Both the position numbers and the translations under genes were made by a program. 64,000 nucleotides of DNA from Actinomycetota bacterium. Its GTDB lineage: Bacteria; Actinomycetota; Actinomycetes; Nanopelagicales; Nanopelagicaceae. Positions 38,830-47,917 of the stretch are shown one piece after another. The stretch spans positions 1 to 64,000 of the forward strand of contig JAPLAW010000015.1 in NCBI GenBank assembly GCA_026393075.1, given 5' to 3'. Under the pieces are notes generated by a model. It did not search any database and had not been told where the DNA came from. It saw only the letters and a program-made list of their open reading frames with translations. Within the stretch, counting starts at the first letter, position 1. Every line of letters begins with the position of its first letter.

Positions 38830-39384
38830 ATGAATGAAGATGTGAAGTCTGACAAAGAACGGTTGCGCAAGCGATATCGGGTCGAACGTCATGATGGTTT
38901 CATCCCGGTTGAATTTACCCATTTGGCGCAAAGTCCCGAGATCGCAGCTGCCCAAGTAATTGCCAGTTATTTTTCTTATGGCGATGAACCAGTTACTAAA
39001 TTGTTAAATCAGACCTTAATCAAAGCTGGGAAAACTCTCCTGCTTCCATGTATCAGTGGATCCGAGATGATCTGGGTGCAATGGAATGGCGATGAATCAC
39101 AAATTAACCACAAAACAAAAATTTCCGAACCAATTGGGCAACCGTTTTCCAACTTGGCAGCAATCGAAGTGGTTTTGGTTCCTGCGCTGCGAATGGATAC
39201 AGATGGTTATCGATTGGGTCAGGGTGGTGGATTTTATGATCGCTTCTTGCCAAAAGTTAAAGCTTGGAAAATTGGTTTGCTCCACGATGGTGAATTATCT
39301 AGTCAAAAATTGCCACGCGAACCACATGACATTGCGTTAGATGCCGCAGCTACACCAGATTTAGTAGTGCGCTTTAAGAATTAG
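38830..39384 (+). CDS. 5-formyltetrahydrofolate cyclo-ligase
   Basis: This 184-residue enzyme converts 5-formyl-THF to 5,10-methenyl-THF with ATP, returning a folate storage form to one-carbon metabolism. The N-terminal KERLRKRYRVER, the central LLPCISGSEMIWVQW and the signature GYRLGQGGGFYDRFLPK are diagnostic. It is divergent from the MoeA-like gene; in mycobacteria galU lies between these two genes but is missing here. Its 3' end overlaps the acyl-CoA dehydrogenase gene by 11 nt. It forms a folate theme with purU at 45584. Confidence 0.93.
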   Translation: MNEDVKSDKERLRKRYRVERHDGFIPVEFTHLAQSPEIAAAQVIASYFSYGDEPVTKLLNQTLIKAGKTLLLPCISGSEMIWVQWNGDESQINHKTKISEPIGQPFSNLAAIEVVLVPALRMDTDGYRLGQGGGFYDRFLPKVKAWKIGLLHDGELSSQKLPREPHDIALDAAATPDLVVRFKN

Positions 39385-40519
39385 GAAGATTGCGCGCAAT
39401 CACAATTCGTTGCACTTGATTAGTGCCTTCGTAAATCTGAGTTAGCTTGGCATCACGCATCATGCGCTCTACTGGGTAATCCGATACATAGCCATATCCG
39501 CCCAAGATCTGAACTGCGTCAGTAGTTACTTTCATGGCCACATCACTGGCCAAACATTTACTTGAAGCTGAATAGAACTTTAGATCGCCATCATTGCGTT
39601 CTGATCTAACGGCTGCGGCATAAGTTAATAAGCGAGCAGCTTCAATATTCATCGCCATATCTGCCAACATGAATTGCACGGCCTGGAAATCAAAGATTGG
39701 TTTATTAAATTGCTTGCGCTCGTGAGCGTACTTTGTTGCCACATCTAGTGCGCCTTGCGCTAAACCAAGTGCTTGTGCCGCAATAGTGATGCGTGTGTGA
39801 TCAAGAGTGTCCATCGCGAGTGCAAAACCTTTACCTATTTCGCTAATTCGACGATCATCAGATAGTTCTACGTTGTCGAAATAAACCTCGCGAGTTGGTG
39901 AACCTCTAAAGCCCATCTTCTTTTCGGGTGCTCCGAAAGATACGCCAGGATCTGATTTTTCAACAACAAACGCCGTAATTCCTTTTGCGCCGAGGGCTGC
40001 GTCCGAAGTTGCCAAAACTGTATAGAAGTCAGAGAAACCAGCATTTGAGATCCATTTCTTGCTGCCATTGAGGATCCACTTATCGCCACTTTGAACTGCT
40101 TTGGTGCGCATCGATGCTGCATCTGACCCAGCTTCTGATTCAGATAAGCAGTATGAAAAACCTTTGCCTTTAGCTAACTGAGTTAGCCAGCGTTCTTTCT
40201 GCTCTTTGTTTCCACCAAGCATTAGCGGTAGTGAACCTAATTTGTTTACAGCCGGAATAAGTGATGACGATCCGCAAACGCGTGCAACTTCTTCAATAAT
40301 GATTACAACACCAAGTGCATCTGCACCTTCACCGCCAAACTCAGTTGGTACGTGCGAAGCGGCTAAGCCAGCTTTTTGTAGCGCATCAAATGCCTCTTGC
40401 GGAAAACGGTGATCTTCATCGACAGCTTGTGCGTATGGAGCAATTTCATTTTCAGCGAGCGAGCGGACACTTGCGCGCAGATCTTTATACTCACTTGGTA
40501 AATCAAAGAGCGCGTCCAT
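39374..40519 (-). CDS. Acyl-CoA dehydrogenase
   Basis: This 381-residue flavoprotein oxidises an acyl-CoA to the trans-2-enoyl-CoA. FAD- and substrate-binding segments include YCLSESEAGSDAASMRTKA and KKWISNAGFSDFYTV. The C-terminal block has GGYGYVSDYPVERMMRDAK and the catalytic Glu in QIYEGTNQVQRIVIARNL, as in short/branched-chain enzymes. GGAG precedes the ATG. It is a lone beta-oxidation-type gene here; amino-acid catabolism (isobutyryl/2-methylbutyryl-CoA) is as likely as fatty-acid use. The convergent neighbour overlaps it by 11 nt. Confidence 0.94.
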   Translation of the reverse strand: MDALFDLPSEYKDLRASVRSLAENEIAPYAQAVDEDHRFPQEAFDALQKAGLAASHVPTEFGGEGADALGVVIIIEEVARVCGSSSLIPAVNKLGSLPLMLGGNKEQKERWLTQLAKGKGFSYCLSESEAGSDAASMRTKAVQSGDKWILNGSKKWISNAGFSDFYTVLATSDAALGAKGITAFVVEKSDPGVSFGAPEKKMGFRGSPTREVYFDNVELSDDRRISEIGKGFALAMDTLDHTRITIAAQALGLAQGALDVATKYAHERKQFNKPIFDFQAVQFMLADMAMNIEAARLLTYAAAVRSERNDGDLKFYSASSKCLASDVAMKVTTDAVQILGGYGYVSDYPVERMMRDAKLTQIYEGTNQVQRIVIARNLPNS

Positions 40520-40533
40520 TGTTACTCCATCAC

Positions 40534-42399
40534 TTATTTGCCGGACCGACGTTCGCGATCAGCAAGTTCTTGTAGGAACTTATTATATTGAGCCAACTCA
40601 TCTGGCTGCCCCATGGCCGCCATTCGTTCCACTGAGCGATCAATTCGGCGAGCTTCACGAGCATCGTCACGAGTCCACATAATGAAGGTTGCAACTAGTG
40701 CGATCAGAATTGGAATTTCGCCCATGGCCCAGCCAATTGCGCCGCCCTTATTTTGATCAGCCAATAAATCACCCACCCAAGGTGTCTGCAGAGCTGCGAA
40801 GTAGCCGGAATCGATCAAAGTTGAAGATGACATCAGAGCGACTGAGAAGAATGCATGAATACTCATCGCGGCTAACAAAGTCACAATGCGCACCAGAAAT
40901 GGTGGGCGCTTTGGATTTGGATCAATTCCGATGATTACATGGAAGAAAAGAAAGCCGACTAATAAGAAATGAATATTCATAAATAAGTGGCCGGCATGAG
41001 TATTCATTAACGTGCCAAAGAGCGAAGTGAAATAAAGCAAAAAGAGCGAACCATCGAAAATGACTAGCGCCCCGACTGGATTAACAATTATTGATGAATA
41101 CCGTGAATGAAGTACTGCGAGTAATGTTCCTCGTACTCCGCGCTCTTCTGAGTTTCTACCTTGTGGCAAAGTGCGAAGCGCCAAAGTGATCGGTGCACCT
41201 AACACGATAGCGATCGGTGCAATCATGCCAAGTGTCATGTGAGCAACCATGTGCCAAGAGAAACTGAAGTGTGCATACAAACCTAAGCCACCGCTGGTTG
41301 CAAAATCGACTGCGCTGATTCCAATTGCAAATGAAATGGTGCGACCAACTGGCCACTTATCACCACGCTTGGTCAATACCATCACACCTTTTATATAAAG
41401 CGCTACTGCAATGACTAGCAACCCAATCATTAATGCATCTGGTTCGTAACCAAGAAGAATTCGCGACAGACTTGGTGGTTGAGGTGTCTTCACGCCCACT
41501 ATTGAGAGGCCTCTGTCAACAGTTAAACCAGTTTCACGCTCTGGTGGCTGACTAGATGCCAATAACGAACCAATTGCCAAAGTGCCGGTCATGATCACTG
41601 CTTCGGCCAAAATCAATTGTAGGAATTTAGAACCTTTGATTTCAGATAATTTCTTTAGATTCTTGCGGTGCAAGTAACCAATCACAATTAAGCCTGCAGT
41701 GAGAAAGACTTTGGCAAGTACTAAATACGCATAACTACTTGCCCATGCCTCTTTAAAATCTAGCCGGATAAACGCATTGACGCTACCGCTAATTACCACG
41801 GCAATAGCTGCCCAAAGCGCCAGAACGCTAAAACGTGGCACCGCATGGGCTCTGCTTTCCGGCGCCAGAAAAGCAATTGCAAATACGCCACCGACCCAAA
41901 GGGCTAGCGCTATTACATGTATGGCTAGCGAACCAATAGCCATTGAGTGTGAGCCACTAGATGCGGAATGGCTCTGAAAAACCGGGATTACGATTGCGAT
42001 CAAGGTTGCAAGCAATAGAAATGTGCCGGTGCCGATTGAGTTAAATCGAGGCACGACTAAGGAAATAAAGATAGAAAGTAAGAGTTGCACAAAAAGATAT
42101 TGGCCGAGTGGAATTTGCAATAGAAATGAACGCAAAATATTTGGCTGTAAAACTTCAGAAACACTGGTGTTAAGAATATTCGCAAGAGTAAAAACTATAA
42201 AAAAGGCGTTAGATATCATCCAAATCAAACTTGCGATCGCCGCAAGTTTTCTTAACTCAAAATTAGTTTGCACAACTTTTCCGTTGATATCAAGCGTCAA
42301 AAAAGTTATTGCTAAAAGTGCGCCTACTAGCAAAAAACTGGAAGTTATTGAAGTGAATTTAAAAACCGTCAATAAGCTACTTATTAGCGATTGACTCAT
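40534..42399 (-). CDS. CopD/CtaG fusion membrane protein (copper handling / cytochrome oxidase assembly)
   Basis: This 621-residue polytopic protein has a CopD-like N-terminal half (HVIALALWVGGVFAI near residue 150) and a CtaG (caa3-type assembly) C-terminal half with HMVAHMTLGMIAPIAIVLGAPITLALRTL split over helices. Such fusions are common in actinobacteria and are thought to deliver copper to cytochrome c oxidase. Intramembrane histidines of the CtaG half are retained. A short charged tail ends the protein. It overlaps the upstream CopC-like gene by 4 nt and is clearly one operon with it. Confidence 0.92.
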   Translation of the reverse strand: MSQSLISSLLTVFKFTSITSSFLLVGALLAITFLTLDINGKVVQTNFELRKLAAIASLIWMISNAFFIVFTLANILNTSVSEVLQPNILRSFLLQIPLGQYLFVQLLLSIFISLVVPRFNSIGTGTFLLLATLIAIVIPVFQSHSASSGSHSMAIGSLAIHVIALALWVGGVFAIAFLAPESRAHAVPRFSVLALWAAIAVVISGSVNAFIRLDFKEAWASSYAYLVLAKVFLTAGLIVIGYLHRKNLKKLSEIKGSKFLQLILAEAVIMTGTLAIGSLLASSQPPERETGLTVDRGLSIVGVKTPQPPSLSRILLGYEPDALMIGLLVIAVALYIKGVMVLTKRGDKWPVGRTISFAIGISAVDFATSGGLGLYAHFSFSWHMVAHMTLGMIAPIAIVLGAPITLALRTLPQGRNSEERGVRGTLLAVLHSRYSSIIVNPVGALVIFDGSLFLLYFTSLFGTLMNTHAGHLFMNIHFLLVGFLFFHVIIGIDPNPKRPPFLVRIVTLLAAMSIHAFFSVALMSSSTLIDSGYFAALQTPWVGDLLADQNKGGAIGWAMGEIPILIALVATFIMWTRDDAREARRIDRSVERMAAMGQPDELAQYNKFLQELADRERRSGK

Positions 42400-42929
42400 C
42401 TTTCGCTAAAGATTTTCCGCGCGTACATTCCTAGTCCGATTAATACGAAAATAGATAGCACTAACATCATGATCACTAAGAAATCTGTTCCTTTGCTACT
42501 GCCAGCACTTGGCTGCGCACTCGCAGTTGCATCTATTGCAATCGGAGATGGTGACTGAGATGAAACTGAATCTGGCGAAATGAAGTTAAAACGATAATTT
42601 CCAGTTAGCGGTACATCATTTTCAGCAAGTAACGTGTAACTAACGGTGTAGTAACCACCAACAGTTAACGGAATTAACCCAACGAGTGCTTCGGTATCAG
42701 CAATAGCTAAAGTGCCATCATCAACTCGATTGCCTGATGGGTCAGTAACTTCGACGCTATTGCCATCGGCCATAAGCGGCAACGAAGTAATGATTGTTAC
42801 GGCGCTAGGTGATACCAATACGGTCGAACCGCTAGCTGGATCGGCTGTGACTAGTTCATTTGCATTTGCCATTGGAAATGCCATCAGAACTACTGCTGCG
42901 AGAACTGCACCAAATTGCTTCAACTTCAT
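42396..42929 (-). CDS. CopC-domain exported membrane-anchored protein, copper ligands missing
   Basis: This 177-residue protein has a signal peptide (1-23), a CopC-type beta-sandwich (about 24-117; TADPASGSTVLVSP, GGYYTVSYTLL, LTGNYRFNF), a Ser/Pro linker and a C-terminal transmembrane helix (about 150-170). CopC proteins carry periplasmic copper, using the first mature His and the Asp/His of a DGHPVSG motif. Here the mature N-terminus reads NELVTADP and the second site ENDVPLTG (103-110), so both histidines are absent. It may therefore be structural rather than a Cu(II) carrier. It is upstream of and overlapping the CopD/CtaG gene. Confidence 0.9.
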   Translation of the reverse strand: MKLKQFGAVLAAVVLMAFPMANANELVTADPASGSTVLVSPSAVTIITSLPLMADGNSVEVTDPSGNRVDDGTLAIADTEALVGLIPLTVGGYYTVSYTLLAENDVPLTGNYRFNFISPDSVSSQSPSPIAIDATASAQPSAGSSKGTDFLVIMMLVLSIFVLIGLGMYARKIFSER

Positions 42930-43048
42930 GATTTAGCCTTCCTGGCCCGCGCCGATTAGCCTCAATCGTCCCACTTCTTTAGACTTCCCTCTACTGCGCC
43001 CGTTCATCAGGCTTAAATTTTTGCTAACTAGAGTCGGAAGGGAATCGA

Positions 43049-43297
43049 ATGCCAACGTATCAATATGCCTGCACCGCATGTGACCATGAGTTCGAAGCCT
43101 TTCAATCATTTACCGAAGACTCATTAACCGAGTGCCCAGAATGCAAAGGCGAAGTTAAGAAGGTTTATTCGGCTGTCGGCGTAGTTTTTAAAGGCTCCGG
43201 ATTTTATAAGACTGATTCAGCGAAAAGTTCTACTGCTTCGGTTCCGGCAGCCGCACCAACTCCGGCGCCAGCGCCACCAGCTGCAAAGTCTGAATAG
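43049..43297 (+). CDS. FmdB family zinc-ribbon protein
   Basis: This 82-residue protein has the FmdB-type zinc ribbon YACTACDHEFEAFQ...CPECKGEVKKVYS (two CxxC pairs), then FKGSGFYKTD and an Ala/Pro-rich tail. The family is described as a putative regulatory zinc ribbon; its role is not established. GGAAGGGAA precedes the ATG. Convergent with a small open frame at 43309. Confidence 0.93.
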   Translation: MPTYQYACTACDHEFEAFQSFTEDSLTECPECKGEVKKVYSAVGVVFKGSGFYKTDSAKSSTASVPAAAPTPAPAPPAAKSE

Positions 43298-43308
43298 TTT
43301 AAAAGTAA

Positions 43309-43425
43309 CTAGTCGTCGTGATGCGGCGGCTTATCGCCAGCGATTTCGGCGTCGCGTTTAGCATCTTCAATTGATTGCTCGTGATCAATCTCATCTGAAG
43401 TCACCTTAGGAAATAGCTCACTCAT
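43309..43425 (-). CDS. Probable small acidic protein (38 aa)
   Basis: An intact minus-strand frame from ATG 43425 to TAG at 43309 encodes 38 residues, starting MSELFPKVTSDEIDHEQS and ending KPPHHDD. It fills the 164-nt gap between fmdB and the MMPL gene and is hydrophilic and acidic with a His/Asp C-terminus. No strong ribosome binding site is seen (AAGGA lies 16 nt upstream), so it may be leaderless. It looks more like real protein than chance composition, but I recognise no family. Confidence 0.5.
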   Translation of the reverse strand: MSELFPKVTSDEIDHEQSIEDAKRDAEIAGDKPPHHDD

Positions 43426-43461
43426 AATTAGGCAGTCTAGTCCTTTCGGTACAGTTAGCAT

Positions 43462-45564
43462 ATGTTTGAGAAACTTGGTCACGTCATTGTTCGCCGCCGT
43501 AAAGCAATGGTTATTTTGTTTATCGTCAGCGTGCTTACAGCTGGCACAGTCGGCACCATGATTTTTAGCCGCCTTGATTCAGGCGGTTACTCAAACCCCA
43601 ATAGTGACTCATATCAGGTCTATAACTACTTAAACAAAAACTTAAATGTCGCCGACCCTAATATTGTTGTAGTTGTTGACTCTGGCAATTTGCCAATCAC
43701 TGATCCAACAGTTGCCACGAAAGCACAAATGCTCGAAACTGAAATGGCAAAAGCGCCAGGTGTAACAAAAGTTGTTTCTTATTGGAATACCGGCGGTGAA
43801 AAAACACTTGCTGCTTCTGATGGCAAGGCTGCTTATATTTTGATCTACGGTGGTGGCGAAGCATTTACACCTGAGAGCCAAGAAATGGGCGCTTACTTCC
43901 AAAAGAATTTTGATGGAAAGCGCGATGGCTTAACGATTTACTCAGGCGGCGTCGGAGTCGTCGGAAATGCGATTAATAAAAAGATTGCAGATGACTTGAA
44001 AATAGCTGAGGCAATATCAATTCCATTAACTTTTATTTTGTTGGTTATGGTCTTTGGGGCCATGGCGGCGTCGGCAATGCCATTAATCGTTGGCATATCT
44101 GCCATTCTTGGCGCCTTCTTTCTCCTTTACTTAATCTCACTAGTCACAAGCGTGAGTGTTTACGCCCTCAACTTAACGACTGGCATGGGGCTTGGCCTAG
44201 GTATTGATTACGCGTTACTAATTGTTAATCGGTTCCGCGAAGAGCTACATCGAGGCAAGAACGTTGAAGATTCAATTGTTGACACTATGGTAAGCGCCGG
44301 AAAGACGGTCTTTTATTCTGGATTAACAGTTCTAGTTACTCTCTTTTCGCTCACCTTTTTCCCGCTACCTTTCCTTAAATCATTTGGCTACGCCGGTGTA
44401 TCGGTCGTAGCTATTGCAGTTGCTGGTGCGTTGTTCGGTCTGCCACCAATTCTGGCCATGCTCGGAACGAAAGTTAATAAAGGCGTCGTTCGTAAATCAG
44501 CAATCGAGCATAAGGATGAGGGGCGATGGGCTCAAACTGCTCGTTTAGTTATGAAGCGCCCGGTTGCAGTTGTTCTACTTTCACTAATAATTCTGGGAAT
44601 ACTCGCTGCGCCAATTAAAAATATTGCCTTCTCGCAAGGCGACTCCAGAATTTTGCCAGCAAGCAACCCAGCTGCAGTTGCTACCGCAATTCAAGAATCT
44701 CGTTTTGAAAGCAATATTGCCACCATTGACATACTTGTTTTGGATGGTGCTGGTAAAGAGATTGAAATTTCAAGTTATATTGAAGAAGTTAAGAAAATCT
44801 CCGGAATTGTTACCGTGGCTGCGCCTCAAGCTATCGGCAACGATATTCAAATCACGGCATATGAATCAATGTTGCCACGATCACCTGAAGCTCAGCAGTT
44901 GATTCATAATCTGCGCGATTTGCCCGCACCTGCCGGAACGCTAATCGGTGGAGTAGCAGCTGATTACACAGACACTCAAGATGGAATTGCAGAAACATTG
45001 CCACTCGCTCTCGGTTGGATTGCAATTAGCGTTTTGATTCTGCTCTTTGTATTTACTGGTTCAATAATTTTGCCAATTAAGGCCATACTTCTCAACGTCA
45101 TGTCTTTAGCAGCAACCATGGGCGTAATGACTTGGATCTTCGTAGACGGCAACCTGCAATGGCTAGTTGGTTCATTTACGGTGACTGGTTCTCTAGATAC
45201 CTCAATTGTCATTCTGATTTTTGTAGTGGTCTTTGGATTATCAATGGACTATGAACTCTTCTTGCTTTCACGGATTCGCGAAGAACATCTGCTTGGTAAA
45301 TCAAATATTGAATCCGTTGCTACAGGCTTGCAACGATCAGCCCGAATTATTACTGCAGCTGCTGTGCTGCTGGCAGTTGTATTCGCAGCCTTCGTTACTA
45401 GCGGCGTGACCTCAATAAAAATGATGGGCTTTGGTGTTGCATTTGCAGTGGTTCTCGATGCCACTTTGATTCGTGCCTTACTAGTGCCAGCTTTGATGCG
45501 TTTATTGGGCGAACGTAACTGGTGGGCGCCTAAAGCAATGCAGCGATTTACGCTTAAGCACTAA
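43462..45564 (+). CDS. MMPL family (RND-type) transporter
   Basis: This 700-residue RND superfamily protein has the MmpL layout: one helix, a large external domain (about 35-180), a five-helix bundle with TTGMGLGLGIDYALLIVNRFREE, then a second external domain and bundle with VFGLSMDYELFLLSRIREE. The conserved Asp/Tyr pairs (GIDYAL and SMDYEL) belong to the proton-relay region. In actinobacteria such proteins export lipids or small molecules to the envelope; the cargo here is unknown. It starts 36 nt from the divergent small protein. Confidence 0.92.
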   Translation: MFEKLGHVIVRRRKAMVILFIVSVLTAGTVGTMIFSRLDSGGYSNPNSDSYQVYNYLNKNLNVADPNIVVVVDSGNLPITDPTVATKAQMLETEMAKAPGVTKVVSYWNTGGEKTLAASDGKAAYILIYGGGEAFTPESQEMGAYFQKNFDGKRDGLTIYSGGVGVVGNAINKKIADDLKIAEAISIPLTFILLVMVFGAMAASAMPLIVGISAILGAFFLLYLISLVTSVSVYALNLTTGMGLGLGIDYALLIVNRFREELHRGKNVEDSIVDTMVSAGKTVFYSGLTVLVTLFSLTFFPLPFLKSFGYAGVSVVAIAVAGALFGLPPILAMLGTKVNKGVVRKSAIEHKDEGRWAQTARLVMKRPVAVVLLSLIILGILAAPIKNIAFSQGDSRILPASNPAAVATAIQESRFESNIATIDILVLDGAGKEIEISSYIEEVKKISGIVTVAAPQAIGNDIQITAYESMLPRSPEAQQLIHNLRDLPAPAGTLIGGVAADYTDTQDGIAETLPLALGWIAISVLILLFVFTGSIILPIKAILLNVMSLAATMGVMTWIFVDGNLQWLVGSFTVTGSLDTSIVILIFVVVFGLSMDYELFLLSRIREEHLLGKSNIESVATGLQRSARIITAAAVLLAVVFAAFVTSGVTSIKMMGFGVAFAVVLDATLIRALLVPALMRLLGERNWWAPKAMQRFTLKH

Positions 45565-45583
45565 CAACCCTTACCCTTTAGCC

Positions 45584-46414
45584 ATGGATTTAATTGCTTC
45601 CCTGCAATGCGCTGACCAACCAGGCATCGTTCATGCGATGACTTCGGCGGTTTTAGCCTGCGGCGGAAACATCATCGAAAATCAGCAATTTACTGATCCG
45701 ACTACGAATACCTTTGTAATGCGCACTCGCTTTGAAACTTCACAAGGCCAAGCTGCTGCTGAAAAATCATTAAATGAAGGTTTAGCTAAGTACAGCCCAA
45801 CTCTTAAAATTCGCCCAACTTCCGAGCGCCCGCGCGCACTCGTTATGGTCACCAAAGAGAGCCATTGCTTGCGTGACTTGCTTTATTTAAATGAACTAGG
45901 CGAACTTAAAGTTGAGATTCCACTCGTTATTTCTAACCACGAAGAACTGCGCCAACTAGTTGAATCTCATGGCGTTAAATTCATGTACTTACCTGGGGAC
46001 AAAGCTACCCAAGAAGCAGAGATTGCTAAGCAGATTGAATTACTTAAGATCGATTTTGTGGTTCTTGCTCGTTACATGCAAATTCTTTCCGCCGATTTCT
46101 GTAACAAGTTGCCTGGAAAAATTATCAACATTCATCACTCATTCTTGCCAGGCTTTAAGGGCGCCAAGCCTTATCACCAGGCACATGAGCGAGGCGTAAA
46201 AATAATCGGCGCAAGCGCTCACTTTGTTACTAGTGATTTAGATGAAGGCCCAATCATTGAACAAGATGTTGCGCACGTAACTCACATTGCAACCCCTGAA
46301 GAGTTAATCGCAATTGGTCGCGATATTGAACGTCGCGTTCTAGCAAAAGCAGTAAAGCTTTACTCCGAAGATAAAATTTTTGTGGTTGGTAAGCGCACTG
46401 TGGTGTTTTCGTAA
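45584..46414 (+). CDS. purU: Formyltetrahydrofolate deformylase
   Basis: This 276-residue PurU hydrolyses 10-formyl-THF to THF and formate, balancing one-carbon pools. The N-terminal ACT domain (about 1-75; CADQPGIVHAMTSAVLACGGNI) precedes the formyltransferase-like domain with VVLARYMQILS and INIHHSFLPGFKGAKPYHQA, and the catalytic Asp lies in SDLDEGPIIEQD. It starts 19 nt after the MMPL gene without a clear ribosome site. It is one of two folate one-carbon genes in the window. Confidence 0.95.
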   Translation: MDLIASLQCADQPGIVHAMTSAVLACGGNIIENQQFTDPTTNTFVMRTRFETSQGQAAAEKSLNEGLAKYSPTLKIRPTSERPRALVMVTKESHCLRDLLYLNELGELKVEIPLVISNHEELRQLVESHGVKFMYLPGDKATQEAEIAKQIELLKIDFVVLARYMQILSADFCNKLPGKIINIHHSFLPGFKGAKPYHQAHERGVKIIGASAHFVTSDLDEGPIIEQDVAHVTHIATPEELIAIGRDIERRVLAKAVKLYSEDKIFVVGKRTVVFS

Positions 46415-46570
46415 GAACTGATGTTCCTAATCGCCTCGATTCTCTCGATTCGATAGTGAAGCAAGCGTCACTTAATCCGTAGATTCACGGTACGAGCCCA
46501 TCTGGGCCCAAGTATTTAATTTTCTTTTCAAATTCGCATAAATCCGGACGCTATCAACGGTGTAGCCAAT

Positions 46571-47698
46571 ATGAAAAGGTTGCCTATATTCGTAATTGCG
46601 CTAGTTCTCCTTGCTCCTGTTGTGCACGCCACCGCTGCGCCCAAGGCTCAGAATGAATGGGGCACGACGCACAAGATTATTTTTGTTGGTTTGACGCCCA
46701 AGGATCAGCCAAATTTCTGGACGGAAAATCTAGTGGATACAGCCACTGCCACAAGTGACGGCGAGATGCTGAGTTTTGCCAAGGAATCGGTGAAAAATGC
46801 CATCACCTTTTGGAAGCAAAATTCCCGCGGCAAAATGAAGTTCGCAACATCTAAGTTCATTATTGGCAAAGCTGGAACCGCTATCAAGCATTGCGCGAGC
46901 TCTGCCGACATAAAGGCGGCAACGAAGATTGCGGGCTTAAAGACGATCCCAATCGGGACCCACATAGTTGTTGCAAACATTTATGACTCGTGTGGTTATG
47001 CAGGACTTGGTTCGCAAGAAGGAAATGCTATAAACCTTCGATCTTTTGGATCAACGACATTGGCTCACGAGCTCGGGCACAATTTTGGCTTTTACCATTC
47101 CTCATCCATGTATTGCAAAGGATCTGATTTCACAAAGTTTAATGCGACAAATTGTTCCGTCGAAGAGTATGGAGACTTTAGAGATTTGATGGGCAATGAA
47201 GATTGGTGCCCCAATACGACCTTAAGTGCCACTCAAAGAGCAACCATCTTTCACACACCGCTTGCAAAAACTATCAAGATTGGTGCTGACACAACCGTTG
47301 ATGAATCAAGTTTGGTAACAGATAAAATAGTTTATGAATTTGGTTATAAAGGTAATTGGTATTTCTTTGAGTACTACATCCACTCAAAGGATCCATGTTC
47401 GTGGGTCACAAATTATCTGTACGAACCCCAAATTCAGGTGAGAATGATTGGTCCAGCATGGACAACTGCTCAAGGTAATGCTGTCGGCCCAATATTGATT
47501 GTAAGACTTGGTTCTGATCTCCCAGCAGGTGAGCCAGTTCTAGATGAAGATGGTGAACCTATTCTTCCGCCTTTGTACAAAACAACTCTGACCGGATTTC
47601 AGGCGGGTGAAGTATTTAAGCTGCCAGGTGCTCCCTATAAGTTAACTGTTAAGAGCACTGGAGAAACTAGTGCTGTGTTTACATTAACTAAGAGCTAG
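46571..47698 (+). CDS. Secreted zinc metalloprotease, M11 (gametolysin)-like
   Basis: This 375-residue exported metzincin-type protease has a signal peptide (1-22). The zinc motif HELGHNFGFYH (166-176) fits HExxHxxGxxH, and YGDFRDLMG (200-208) supplies the Met-turn. Conserved cysteines surround the active site (108, 141, 182, 195). The C-terminal 130 residues are beta-rich with no named domain. No pro-peptide cysteine switch is obvious. The upstream 156-nt gap holds a small GGGC palindrome but no clear promoter. It may act on algal or bacterial surface glycoproteins; the substrate is unknown. Confidence 0.87.
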   Translation: MKRLPIFVIALVLLAPVVHATAAPKAQNEWGTTHKIIFVGLTPKDQPNFWTENLVDTATATSDGEMLSFAKESVKNAITFWKQNSRGKMKFATSKFIIGKAGTAIKHCASSADIKAATKIAGLKTIPIGTHIVVANIYDSCGYAGLGSQEGNAINLRSFGSTTLAHELGHNFGFYHSSSMYCKGSDFTKFNATNCSVEEYGDFRDLMGNEDWCPNTTLSATQRATIFHTPLAKTIKIGADTTVDESSLVTDKIVYEFGYKGNWYFFEYYIHSKDPCSWVTNYLYEPQIQVRMIGPAWTTAQGNAVGPILIVRLGSDLPAGEPVLDEDGEPILPPLYKTTLTGFQAGEVFKLPGAPYKLTVKSTGETSAVFTLTKS

Positions 47699-47735
47699 TA
47701 TTTTAAAATTGGTTTCAACAAATAGTTACTAGTTG

Positions 47736-47808
47736 TGTCCCCGGCGGGAGTTGAACCTGCGACCTACCGCTTAGGAGGCGGTTGCTCTATCCACTGAGCT
47801 ACGGGGAC
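47736..47808 (-). tRNA. tRNA-Arg (anticodon CCU)
   Basis: The 73-nt cloverleaf has acceptor GTCCCCG/CGGGGAC with discriminator A, D-arm GCTCAGTGGATAGAGC, anticodon stem ACCGC/GCGGT with loop CTCCTAA, and T-loop TTCAACT. It reads AGG. It is convergent with the metalloprotease gene. CCA is not encoded. Confidence 0.95.
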
Positions 47809-47917
47809 TTAATTAATAGGTGAAATCTACCCGCCCATTAGGTTGGCAGATCACGCTCATGCGGAGTAGCCTCGGCCTTCTACCGAGATGGAGTTTTTTC
47901 CTCATGAGAGGCCAACA

